DNA of 64,000 nt from Dinghuibacter silviterrae (GTDB lineage: Bacteria > Bacteroidota > Bacteroidia > Chitinophagales > Chitinophagaceae). Made by a program: the position numbers and the translations under genes. This document shows positions 49,981 through 58,200 of the stretch, piece after piece (the first letter of the stretch is position 1; each line of letters starts with the position of its first letter). The stretch lies in NCBI RefSeq assembly GCF_004366355.1, contig NZ_SODV01000001.1, positions 3,224,001 through 3,288,000 of the forward strand. The letters run 5' to 3'. The notes beneath the pieces were generated by a model, which was given only the letters and a program-made list of their open reading frames with translations, was not told the origin of the DNA and did no database searches.

Positions 49981-49991
49981 AAATATACCAT

Positions 49992-51398
49992 ATGTGGCGA
50001 ACATATAAGAATATATTTAACGGAGTTGTTTTTCTGGGTTTTTTGGTAAGTTCTTGTAACAAGTTGGTGCAAGTTCCCGAGCCTATAAGCAGCGTTACGA
50101 CCAGTGAGATATTTAGCAATCAGGGCAATGCCATTTCTGCAATAACTGGCATATATAGTCAGATGAGTTATGGTAGGAATAACACGATATACAGCAATAG
50201 TGTAACTACTCAAGTTGGTGGTTTATCGAGTGATGAGATTGAATTGTATAGCGCGAATGGCCCATTGTACCAATTTCAATCAAATCTTCTTCTTTCCAAT
50301 AATGCATATGTTATTAATTATTTATGGTCTCCGATATATTTTAGTATATATCAGTCTAACGCTGCAATTGAAGGCCTGAAAGCTTCAACATCGCTTAGCT
50401 CCACTATTAAGACCGAGTTGGACGGGGAAGCTAGGTTTATTAGGGCGTATTGTTATTTTTATTTAATCAATCTTTTTGGCGACGTTCCCCTTGTCACCTC
50501 AACAGACTGGACTTTGCATCAAGGAATAACAAGAACACCGGCTAGTCAAATTTATACTCAGATTGAAGAAGATCTTTTATTGGCTCAGTCTGAGTTGCCT
50601 GGTGACTATTCTCTAACTGGTGGTCAAAAAATATGGGCGAACTCCTGGGCGGCTACATCCATGTTAGCAAGGGTATATTTATACGAAGGAAAATGGAATA
50701 GTGCAGACTCGGCATCTTCTGCGGTAATTAGTTCTGGAATGTTCACTTTAACCAAGACACTAGATAGCGTTTTTTTGCCCAATAGCACCGAGGCGATTTT
50801 ACAACTTCAGGTAATAAATAATCCCCCATATGCTACTCAAGAGGGTAATTTTTTTATCCCTCCTTCTAATACATCAAGCCCTAGATTTTATATTTCTTCA
50901 AATTTATTGGCCTCATTTGAAATGGGAGATGCTCGGAGATTTCACTGGCTTGATAGCAGTAAAGTTTCGGGTGTTTATTATTATTATCCATATAAATATA
51001 AAATACGACAGGGTACAAAGGGAGCTATTGGAGAAGCGTATATGCTGTTGAGGTTTGCCGAGCAATATTTGATAAGAGCTGAGGCCAGAGCCCAAGAGAA
51101 CAATAATCTAAGTGGGGCCATTTCGGATTTGAACATTATTCGGAATAGGGTGAGTCTTGGTAATTTATCAAATAATTTGAGTCAAGCCCAGGTACTTTTG
51201 GCAGTTGAACAAGAAAGGCGAATCGAGTTATTTGCGGAATGGGGTCATCGATGGCTGGATTTGAAACGTTGGGGGAATGCTGCTCAGGTTTTAACAGCTA
51301 ATAAAGGTTTTACCGTTACTAGTAGTTCTCTTCTGTTTCCCATCCCGTTATCTGAATTGCAAACGGACCCTGAACTCACGCAAAATGAGGGTTATTAG
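49992..51398 (+). CDS. SusD/RagB-type surface lipoprotein
   Basis: 468 aa. Lipobox ending at Cys22 (FLGFLVSSCNK). N-terminal SusD signature (VPEPISSVTTSEIFSNQGNA, ISAITGIYSQM), TPR-like region with ELDGEARFIRAYCYFYLINL FGDVPL type motif (given in parts) and the C-terminal RRIELFAEWGHRWLDLKRWG. It forms the lid over the SusC barrel and binds the ligand on the cell surface. It starts 11 bp after susC and is the second gene of a five-gene operon. Its specificity cannot be read. Confidence 0.95.
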   Translation: MWRTYKNIFNGVVFLGFLVSSCNKLVQVPEPISSVTTSEIFSNQGNAISAITGIYSQMSYGRNNTIYSNSVTTQVGGLSSDEIELYSANGPLYQFQSNLLLSNNAYVINYLWSPIYFSIYQSNAAIEGLKASTSLSSTIKTELDGEARFIRAYCYFYLINLFGDVPLVTSTDWTLHQGITRTPASQIYTQIEEDLLLAQSELPGDYSLTGGQKIWANSWAATSMLARVYLYEGKWNSADSASSAVISSGMFTLTKTLDSVFLPNSTEAILQLQVINNPPYATQEGNFFIPPSNTSSPRFYISSNLLASFEMGDARRFHWLDSSKVSGVYYYYPYKYKIRQGTKGAIGEAYMLLRFAEQYLIRAEARAQENNNLSGAISDLNIIRNRVSLGNLSNNLSQAQVLLAVEQERRIELFAEWGHRWLDLKRWGNAAQVLTANKGFTVTSSSLLFPIPLSELQTDPELTQNEGY

Positions 51399-51417
51399 CG
51401 CGTAAATATTAAATTAT

Positions 51418-52641
51418 ATGTGTAGATCTTATGTTCGCTTCGGTATTTGTCTGTTCATTCTATTGGCAATTTTGATGCCAACCGCGCCTGATGCTCAAAG
51501 CCAAATAGGCTATGAAATTTTGGGTAATATTCGTGGTCTTCAAGAAGGGGAGAAGGTAGTTATGAACCTTGCACTTGATGAGGGGTTTCAATTTGAGCAG
51601 ATGGATTCTGCATATGTTAAGGGTGGATTTTTTAAACTGACAGGTTTTGTTCCTGAAGGTCCTAGGTTTTATTGGATGAGGTTTGAGAAGCACCCATCCA
51701 AGGTATATAGATTATTAATTGGAAATGGGGAACACATTAGAGTTGATTGTGACAGCGATATAGGAATGATTAACCACAGCTTTTTAGACAATTACATTAG
51801 TTTTAAAGGGAGCATTTCGAATCATACTTGGCACTATTATTTTACGGGGATGAGTATGTATTGCCAGGGAATGGGAGGTTTGAATCGATCTTTAAGGAAA
51901 ATTTATGACTCAGTCGGATTTGATCCACAGACAATTGGTGCTACAATTATGGCAAAGATGGATTTAAATAAGGCTTGTTACTGGAGCTTGTTGCATAACC
52001 CAGATCCGGCTGAAGTGTCCATTCCTGCTATGGTGCCTGAAATTATAGGAGATAAACTTTATGAACGATCTGGGCATGATCAATTTCTTATGGATGAATA
52101 TAAAGCACTTGATGAAGCGACAAGGGAAACCCATTATGGTAAACTTCTGTACAGGTATGCCAAACTGAGCGTTGGACAGATGTTTCCTGATTTTAAACTT
52201 CCAGATTTAAGTGGAGGAGTGCTTGATTTAAAAGACGTTGTAGCGAAAGGGAAATTAACAATTATTAATTTTTGGGCTGTAAATTCTTATATGCGAAAGG
52301 AATATCAACATACGTTGAACGAAGTTTATAAGAAGTATCATGCTAAAGGGCTTAATATTATTGGAGTTTCATCGGATACTACGGATTATGAGTGGAAAGG
52401 TTTTGTAAAGACTCAAAATTTTCCTTGGTATAACGTATCTGATTTGAAGGGTGGTGATGGCGTAGTTGGAAAAGTTTATTTTGAATATGGGAAAGCATCC
52501 GAGCCCAATACTTCAAATGTATTGATAGATGAGAATGGAAAGATTATTGCATGGGATCCGAGCGAACCGGAGTTGTTATGGTACTTATGGAAATATCTTG
52601 ACAACGGGGATGTTGTCGCAACTGCAAATAATTCAAAATAG
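51418..52641 (+). CDS. TlpA-like thioredoxin-fold protein lacking the CxxC motif
   Basis: 407 aa. Signal peptide to about residue 28, a DUF4369-like N-domain (about 30-130), a helical middle, and an AhpC/TlpA-type thioredoxin domain (about 250-395; LSVGQMFPDFKLPDLSGGVL, GLNIIGVSSDTTDYEWKGFV, NTSNVLIDENGKIIAWDP). At the place of WCxxC it has NFWAVNSYMRKEY (284-296): both cysteines are missing and the loop is one residue shorter, so it cannot act as a classic disulfide reductase. It may be a binding or structural protein. It lies 19 bp after susD and 9 bp before the lipoprotein gene. Confidence 0.88.
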   Translation: MCRSYVRFGICLFILLAILMPTAPDAQSQIGYEILGNIRGLQEGEKVVMNLALDEGFQFEQMDSAYVKGGFFKLTGFVPEGPRFYWMRFEKHPSKVYRLLIGNGEHIRVDCDSDIGMINHSFLDNYISFKGSISNHTWHYYFTGMSMYCQGMGGLNRSLRKIYDSVGFDPQTIGATIMAKMDLNKACYWSLLHNPDPAEVSIPAMVPEIIGDKLYERSGHDQFLMDEYKALDEATRETHYGKLLYRYAKLSVGQMFPDFKLPDLSGGVLDLKDVVAKGKLTIINFWAVNSYMRKEYQHTLNEVYKKYHAKGLNIIGVSSDTTDYEWKGFVKTQNFPWYNVSDLKGGDGVVGKVYFEYGKASEPNTSNVLIDENGKIIAWDPSEPELLWYLWKYLDNGDVVATANNSK

Positions 52642-52650
52642 TTAGTTTAT

Positions 52651-53406
52651 ATGAACGTCAATATTATTGCCAAGAATCGTGTTAAATGTCTAGTCATTTA
52701 TTTTATCTTGATTATTGTTATTTGGGGATGTAAAAAGGGTACAAACGGAGGAGGAAGCAGCGCGCCTGTTTCAATTAATGTATTTAACGCGATTCCGGGC
52801 AGCGCACCGATTATACCTGTATTTGGTACTTTTGAACCTCTCAAATGGTTTTCAAGTGCTACGAGAGTTTACTATGGCAATGTGTATCTTTTTTCGCCAG
52901 TTGGCGGCTCCAATGATCTTTATATTGTACAGAACACCGATACGATTTTATCGAATTCAAAAGGACCGTTGTTTTCTGGCAGCCTTAATCTTCAGGGGGG
53001 CAGTATTTATTCTTTTTTCTTATCGGGCGACACTGTTAATACGGATACGGTTTTGGTTCAAGATAAGATTCCCATTTATAGTGATAGCTCTGTTGGTGTG
53101 AGGTTTATAAATCTAGTATCTGGGAGTTTGCCTATGAGTGTAAATATACATGGGAACGTGCCTGCCGACACTGAATTTTATGGACTTGCATATAAGTCAG
53201 TCAGCATGTTTAAAAAATATTCGGCTAGTAGTTTGGTTCCTGGGGGGTACTATAAATTTGAGATTAGAGATGAGCAATCCGGGACTTTATTAACTACATT
53301 TTCTTGGAGTTTTACACGGTTTAAATGCAATACTCTTGTAATATCTGGCTCAGAGTTGCCGGGATTCAGCACCCCTTTGCAGGTTTATCAAATGAATAAT
53401 TATTAG
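52651..53406 (+). CDS. Hypothetical lipoprotein, DUF4397-like
   Basis: 251 aa. Lipobox ends at Cys27 (IIVIWGCKK), then a Gly/Ser linker. The rest has two weakly repeated blocks beginning VSINVFNAIPGSAP and GVRFINLVSGSLPMSVNIHG, as in DUF4397 lipoproteins of SusCD operons. No catalytic residues are evident. Likely a surface-exposed accessory that binds ligand with SusD. It sits 9 bp after the TlpA-like gene and 4 bp before the subtilase gene. Confidence 0.75.
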   Translation: MNVNIIAKNRVKCLVIYFILIIVIWGCKKGTNGGGSSAPVSINVFNAIPGSAPIIPVFGTFEPLKWFSSATRVYYGNVYLFSPVGGSNDLYIVQNTDTILSNSKGPLFSGSLNLQGGSIYSFFLSGDTVNTDTVLVQDKIPIYSDSSVGVRFINLVSGSLPMSVNIHGNVPADTEFYGLAYKSVSMFKKYSASSLVPGGYYKFEIRDEQSGTLLTTFSWSFTRFKCNTLVISGSELPGFSTPLQVYQMNNY

Positions 53407-53410
53407 GGTA

Positions 53411-54970
53411 ATGATAGAGTTACGGCGTTTGATAAAAAATATAATATTCATAACTGCGCTGTTTTGTTTATTTTATGTAGATGGAACAGCGCAAAAGGTA
53501 AATTGGCAAAACCTTGACATGCGGACGGATAGCGTTCTTGGTGTTAGCACTGAGAAGGCGTATGCCACCTTGTTAAAAGGTAGGAAATCTTCTTCTACTA
53601 TAGTGGCTATCATTGATAGCGGTATTGATACATTGCATGAAGATTTGAAATCTGTACTATGGATCAATTCCCGAAATGGAAGTCATGGCTGGAATTTTAT
53701 TGGACAAGAGATGGGCCAAGAAGATATTGTTCATATTGCAAGCGACAAGAAGGAATTTTATGACAGCTTATCTTATGCTGTTGTGCCGGTGAGCTTCAGA
53801 AAAGAATATAGTGTTCATTGTAAGGATATTGCTATTGTCAATCAAAAGATTGATGCCGACAATAATTTTATTGAAAGGCTTAAGCAATCAAAAGCAATAA
53901 TTGAGAGAATTGTTCAAAAAATGGGTCGTGATAAGCCTACTTGGAAGGATTTCAGGAATTATATGACGCAAGATGAGGATGAGAAGGAAGTGCAAAAGAT
54001 AATTCTGAGCAGGATGCCGCTGTATGCGGATTGGAAGCAATGTAAGTTAAACGAAGTAGATAATTTGATTAATCTTGTGCAATATCATATTGAACATGGA
54101 TTGAATTTGGGTAATTTGGAGGGGGATACCACAATGGGAGATGGGAATGTTAGTCCAGATGCAATTGGAATTGTTGTAAACCCTAATCTTGTGCCTTATC
54201 ATGGGACGCATGTTGCTGGTATTATTGGTGCTGTAAGAAATAATGGCCTAGGCATGAATGGCATTGCGGATAATGTGAAGATTATGATGCTAAAGGTGAA
54301 TGGAAATATCAGAGAGCTTCGCGATCATGATTTGGCGAGGGCCATTCATTTTGCCGTAGATCATGGAGCTAGAGTAATCAACATGAGTTTTGGGAAGCCA
54401 TATTCCTCGAACAAGGCTGAAGTGGATAGCGCCATTAAATATGCGATGGATAGAGATGTTTTGCTGGTGCATGCAGCGGGCAATAATGGACAAAATCTTG
54501 ATGTGGTTGAACACTATCCTAATCCCAAATACGGGGATGGGAGTGGCACGGCGTATGCCTGGATCGAAGTTGGTGCGTCCGCTTGGAAGGATGATTCATC
54601 CCTTGTCCCGGCATTTTCAAATTATGGTAAAAATAGTGTTGATGTCTTTGCGCCTGGAATAGATATTTATTCTACTATACCCGATTCCAAATATGCAACT
54701 TACAGTGGTACTAGTATGGCTGCCCCTGTTGTTGCTGGGATTGCAACTTTAATTAGGGAGTATTATCCTCGCTTGACAGCAAAGCAAGTAAAGGATATTA
54801 TTTTGAAGTCTGTAACAAAGATAACGCATAATGTGTTAGTTAATGATAAGGATGGTATTGCCCAATCTATTCCGTTCAGCCAGATATGTAAATCCGGGGG
54901 TATCGTAAATGCCTATTCCGCATTGAAGCTTGCCGAAGAAAGTAGCAATTATGTACAGTTCAGAAAATAA
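53411..54970 (+). CDS. S8-family subtilisin-like serine peptidase
   Basis: 519 aa. Hydrophobic signal (IIFITALFCLFYVDGTAQ). The triad is complete: D69 in VAIIDSGID, H264 in YHGTHVAGIIGAV, S435 in YSGTSMAAPVVAG, with the oxyanion Asn in VHAAGNNG. Between D69 and H264 are about 195 residues, much longer than in subtilisin; the insert is charged and helical (VNQKIDADNNFIERLKQSKA, TQDEDEKEVQKIIL). No propeptide is obvious. The enzyme is the last gene of the SusCD operon and should cut peptides or proteins in the periplasm or at the surface. It converges on the LanKC-like run. Confidence 0.93.
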   Translation: MIELRRLIKNIIFITALFCLFYVDGTAQKVNWQNLDMRTDSVLGVSTEKAYATLLKGRKSSSTIVAIIDSGIDTLHEDLKSVLWINSRNGSHGWNFIGQEMGQEDIVHIASDKKEFYDSLSYAVVPVSFRKEYSVHCKDIAIVNQKIDADNNFIERLKQSKAIIERIVQKMGRDKPTWKDFRNYMTQDEDEKEVQKIILSRMPLYADWKQCKLNEVDNLINLVQYHIEHGLNLGNLEGDTTMGDGNVSPDAIGIVVNPNLVPYHGTHVAGIIGAVRNNGLGMNGIADNVKIMMLKVNGNIRELRDHDLARAIHFAVDHGARVINMSFGKPYSSNKAEVDSAIKYAMDRDVLLVHAAGNNGQNLDVVEHYPNPKYGDGSGTAYAWIEVGASAWKDDSSLVPAFSNYGKNSVDVFAPGIDIYSTIPDSKYATYSGTSMAAPVVAGIATLIREYYPRLTAKQVKDIILKSVTKITHNVLVNDKDGIAQSIPFSQICKSGGIVNAYSALKLAEESSNYVQFRK

Positions 54971-55005
54971 GAATGCGCCTGTATTTGTGATACAGACACA
55001 TTCTT
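54969..55005. terminator. Bidirectional terminator-like hairpin between convergent runs
   Basis: AAGAATG/CATTCTT outer arms and CTGTAT/ATACAG inner arms with a 3-nt internal loop, between the subtilase stop and the end of the leftward 86-aa gene. T-rich sequence follows on both strands. Confidence 0.6.
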
Positions 55006-55051
55006 GCGGTTTTGTTAGCCACACAGCTTCTTCTATGTGAACTACGAAAAA

Positions 55052-55312
55052 TTAGGGATTAACAAAATAGGCATGCTGACTGCTATTCTGCGCAGTGAAC
55101 AAAGTCAATTTGGAGCTGCCATTAAGGGTTGCGAAATAGGCAGTTGTTACTCCGCTACCAGTGTTGTTTGTAAAATTGGCAAGTACTTTAATGCCATTCG
55201 AGGTCCAGGCAGAAGTCCTGTCTGATACTTTCTTTGTGGGTTTTGAAAATGCGAATGCAGTGACTGCCAGTACTACAGCGCTCAAGCCCAAATAGATTTT
55301 TGAGTTTTTCAT
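55052..55312 (-). CDS. Small exported-type Ser/Thr-rich peptide, candidate substrate of the LanKC-like enzyme
   Basis: 86 aa. The N-terminus MKNSKIYLGLSAVVLAVTAF is a signal-peptide-like segment (cleavage possible after AFS or near SKP). The remaining 60 residues hold about 19 Ser or Thr, several in pairs (NGSSKL, NTGSGVTTAY, QNSSQH), and no cysteine. It lies 140 bp downstream of the LanKC-like gene on the same strand, the last gene before the terminator. As a lanthipeptide precursor it would be odd: no Cys for thioether rings and no class III leader motif. It may instead be a dehydrated or phosphorylated peptide, or an unrelated small exported protein of the kind (DUF6520-like) common in Bacteroidota. 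Confidence 0.6.
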   Translation of the reverse strand: MKNSKIYLGLSAVVLAVTAFAFSKPTKKVSDRTSAWTSNGIKVLANFTNNTGSGVTTAYFATLNGSSKLTLFTAQNSSQHAYFVNP

Positions 55313-55430
55313 AATTTAATTTTTTAGAATTTCAAAATATTGCCTACTCTTTTTCAAGGTTTTCGGCGACTCCTTACCTCGCTTGAATTAGGAGGATTGC
55401 TCCGACTCAAGTTGCTTTAGTTAACATCGG

Positions 55431-55444
55431 CGACTTGGAAGTCG
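55431..55444. repeat. Small inverted repeat CGACTT-GG-AAGTCG
   Basis: Perfect 6-bp arms, 8 bp after the stop of the LanKC-like gene and 118 bp before the 86-aa gene. May attenuate or process the message between the two genes. Confidence 0.4.
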
Positions 55445-55452
55445 TAATTATT

Positions 55453-58149
55453 TTATTTTAATAGCCTATATCCAATTTTTGTTGGATCTAAGCAACGTAA
55501 TAGGAAGTGAATAATTCCGCTATTTCCAATCATCAGATCCGCTGTTGGATCTTCATATTCTTCCATTTTCCAATACCCGGAGCCAGTCTTGGTTCTATTT
55601 AAAGTATGCGTAAATGCTTCAGCGATCCAAATTGCTCTGTTCATCCATTCGGGATTATTAAATACACGCCAGGCTTCAAGGTACAATTCTCCCATGGCGG
55701 TTAAGCCATTTTCCTGACTAAAATTGATATTTGTAATTTGCTTTGGATAAATGTTTAAGGCTTTTTCAGCTATTATCCGGTAACGTTCGTCTTTAAATGT
55801 TTCGTGCGCCTTTATCAACACAAGTATAATTCCCTTTCTTTCATCTCCTACTTCAGCTCCCAGTAAAACGTATTTGGTAAATTTTTTATGATCGAGAAAA
55901 GATTTAAGGTTGTTAGCTCTTTTTATAAGCCATTCTACTGACTTTCGGACCTTGGATTTAATGTCGGCATTTGGAAATAAGGAAACATATTCTAATAGAA
56001 ACCAGATGATGCCAACTATTCCATAGTTAAAGCTGATTGGTTTATTGAAATTTTTCTTGAAGCCTTCAAATATCCATGATCCATCAGATTGCTGTTCATC
56101 TGTAAGCCTTTTAATTATCTTTTCTAATGTGTCATAAAGAACAGGGCGATTCAACAGATTTGAGCAACGTAGTATTGCAATACCTTGTCCAGTAATACCG
56201 TTAGCAAGGTCAAATGTATCATTTGATCGTAATATGCATTTTGATATGGAGTCATAAATCTCTTCGTTGTCATCTAACAACCCCTGATTTACCCCTTCGG
56301 CTAGAGACAGCCCTAATCCTACACTCCCCAAGTATAGGCCTTGACGAATTTCAGATAGATTATTTAGAAACTTGTTTTTTACATAGAGCCAACTGTGATT
56401 TAATATTTTTATACTGGAATCAACTTCAAATCCCATTTTTTTTGCCCTGGAGAGCAAATAGATTACTCCTCCGATTCCATATCTTAGACCTGGATAGGCT
56501 GAATATTGTTTCAATTGGGCCATTCCCACGTTATCCACAGTCTCTAATTTAGAGCACCATATATTGTCAAAAATTACCGTTGGAAAATTGGAAAGTCCCT
56601 TCAAGGCTAGAGTTATAGTTTCATTTATTTCATGGAGGTAGCCTTGAGCATTAGACGGTTCATTTATTTTTTCAGAATTCGGTTGGTTCACAATTTTATC
56701 CCTATAAATCTCTAATTTATTTTGTATTTCATGAATACTAGGCCTCAGTTCAGGATTTTCATTGAGGCATAAGCTAATCAGATTAGCAATATCCATGTCA
56801 TGGAGAAAAAAGTATAACTTTCTGGGTAGTGTTAATGGATCACTTGTATCAAATTTGACTGGTGATAGCCCTGTTAGAACTTCAACTAATAGTCCCCCAA
56901 TCCCATATATGTCTTCTTTTGGGGTTGGTACAGCTACACGTTGCTGTTCAGGTGACATAAAGCCGGCGGTGCCGTATTCAAAAGGAGGGGCCGGTTTTTT
57001 GCTTTCAACGGCGTATGTGAGTTCAATGTCAATCAGAAATATTTCGTCTTTTGTGTTTATCATGAAGTTGCCAGGAGCAATATCTCTATGAACATAACCT
57101 TTGTCATGTAATTTTTTAACAATTGAAACAATTTTTATGAGATAGCTGACTATCAGAAGTTGGTCCGATGGTTGAAGAAGGGGCCATGCCTTTGAGTTTG
57201 GATTGAGTTCTTTTATTCTATCGTAAAACGAGTCTCCTTTTATATATTTCATTGCTAGGTATGAATCCCCGTTTTCTATAAATAAATCCAATATTTCCGG
57301 TAGCGGGATTTCATCTTTAAGGCTGTAATAAAGTTCTTTCTGCCATGCGAGTCTATCATGAATATCACGTCCAGCTTTATCTGAGGACATATTTTTCTTT
57401 CCTTGTTTGATCACGCAATGGCTGACAACAAGAAATTTCTTTATATAGATGCCCTTATAAACGTTACCTCTAACATCGGATTTCAGAACTCCTATAGTTC
57501 GATAAATTTTATTTAAAACCTTTTTGTCGGGAGCAATAGTAGGATCTGTTATTTCAGAGAATGGCCATTGAACAAATGGCGGCATTTCAAATGGTATTAG
57601 TTCAAGATCGGGAATCAACTCTTTTTTTTCATTTAAGATATACTTATTATTTGCTTGTCTGTTTCCTGTTGTATTGTAAAAATTTTCATATCTAGTATAG
57701 ACTATGTTTTTTAGTAATTTGTCCGTTGGTACAGAGGGACCGCGGAAATTTTCTGTATGCTTAATTAATATTTTTGCTAGGTTAACTGCTTGCTGATCAT
57801 TTTCTGGATATATGCATATGATTTTCCCTATTTTATTTGCGCCTAGATAGCCAGTCAACATGTCATTTGCGGTGTTCTTATCCATTACTATTTTAAATGA
57901 GGCGTCTTCGGCGATTAGAAGGGGCGTTATCTGTTTAACTAATGCCGTTACTTGTGAGATTATGACTGATAAATGGATGATCCAGCCCTGAGTTGCATTA
58001 ATCTTATTGACCTGTAAGTAATAGTTGTCGATAGTGTATTCTGATTTTAGACTTTTGAGAAATAGTGAATAGTCTTCTATTTCCAAGTCTTCACTGGTTT
58101 TTTGAAAGGTTGAATTGTATAAGCTATTATTTATAAAGCTATCCAACAT
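55453..58149 (-). CDS. Class III lanthionine synthetase-like protein (LanKC-type: lyase-like, kinase, LanC-like)
   Basis: 898 aa. Residues about 20-200 match the LanKC N-terminal lyase region: QGWIIHLSVIISQ (55-67), ASFKIVMD (83-90), GKIICIYPENDQQ (108-120), YTRYENF (151-157). Residues 220-485 are a kinase domain: VIK (K248), HRDIAPGN (354-361, catalytic D356), FLIDIELTYA in place of DFG (D374), GTAGFMSPEQ (393-402). Residues 520-898 are LanC-like with LYLGSVGLGLSLAEG, DLANGITGQGIAIL, FNYGIVGIIWFLLEY and DLMIGNSGIIHFLLR. The zinc ligands of LanC are absent (GAEVGDE near 764-770 and ENG at 813-815 where CHG is expected), as in class III enzymes. Preceded by glycosyltransferase genes on the same strand. 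Substrate unproven. Confidence 0.85.
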   Translation of the reverse strand: MLDSFINNSLYNSTFQKTSEDLEIEDYSLFLKSLKSEYTIDNYYLQVNKINATQGWIIHLSVIISQVTALVKQITPLLIAEDASFKIVMDKNTANDMLTGYLGANKIGKIICIYPENDQQAVNLAKILIKHTENFRGPSVPTDKLLKNIVYTRYENFYNTTGNRQANNKYILNEKKELIPDLELIPFEMPPFVQWPFSEITDPTIAPDKKVLNKIYRTIGVLKSDVRGNVYKGIYIKKFLVVSHCVIKQGKKNMSSDKAGRDIHDRLAWQKELYYSLKDEIPLPEILDLFIENGDSYLAMKYIKGDSFYDRIKELNPNSKAWPLLQPSDQLLIVSYLIKIVSIVKKLHDKGYVHRDIAPGNFMINTKDEIFLIDIELTYAVESKKPAPPFEYGTAGFMSPEQQRVAVPTPKEDIYGIGGLLVEVLTGLSPVKFDTSDPLTLPRKLYFFLHDMDIANLISLCLNENPELRPSIHEIQNKLEIYRDKIVNQPNSEKINEPSNAQGYLHEINETITLALKGLSNFPTVIFDNIWCSKLETVDNVGMAQLKQYSAYPGLRYGIGGVIYLLSRAKKMGFEVDSSIKILNHSWLYVKNKFLNNLSEIRQGLYLGSVGLGLSLAEGVNQGLLDDNEEIYDSISKCILRSNDTFDLANGITGQGIAILRCSNLLNRPVLYDTLEKIIKRLTDEQQSDGSWIFEGFKKNFNKPISFNYGIVGIIWFLLEYVSLFPNADIKSKVRKSVEWLIKRANNLKSFLDHKKFTKYVLLGAEVGDERKGIILVLIKAHETFKDERYRIIAEKALNIYPKQITNINFSQENGLTAMGELYLEAWRVFNNPEWMNRAIWIAEAFTHTLNRTKTGSGYWKMEEYEDPTADLMIGNSGIIHFLLRCLDPTKIGYRLLK

Positions 58150-58200
58150 AATTTTGATTATTTATCAGTGGACAAAAATGCAATTTAGTATTCCTCATGG

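Noticed and set aside
46630-54970. Polysaccharide utilisation locus
   Set aside because: SusC and SusD are present but no glycoside hydrolase, lyase or carbohydrate esterase is in the operon; a peptidase is, so a glycan role is not supported.
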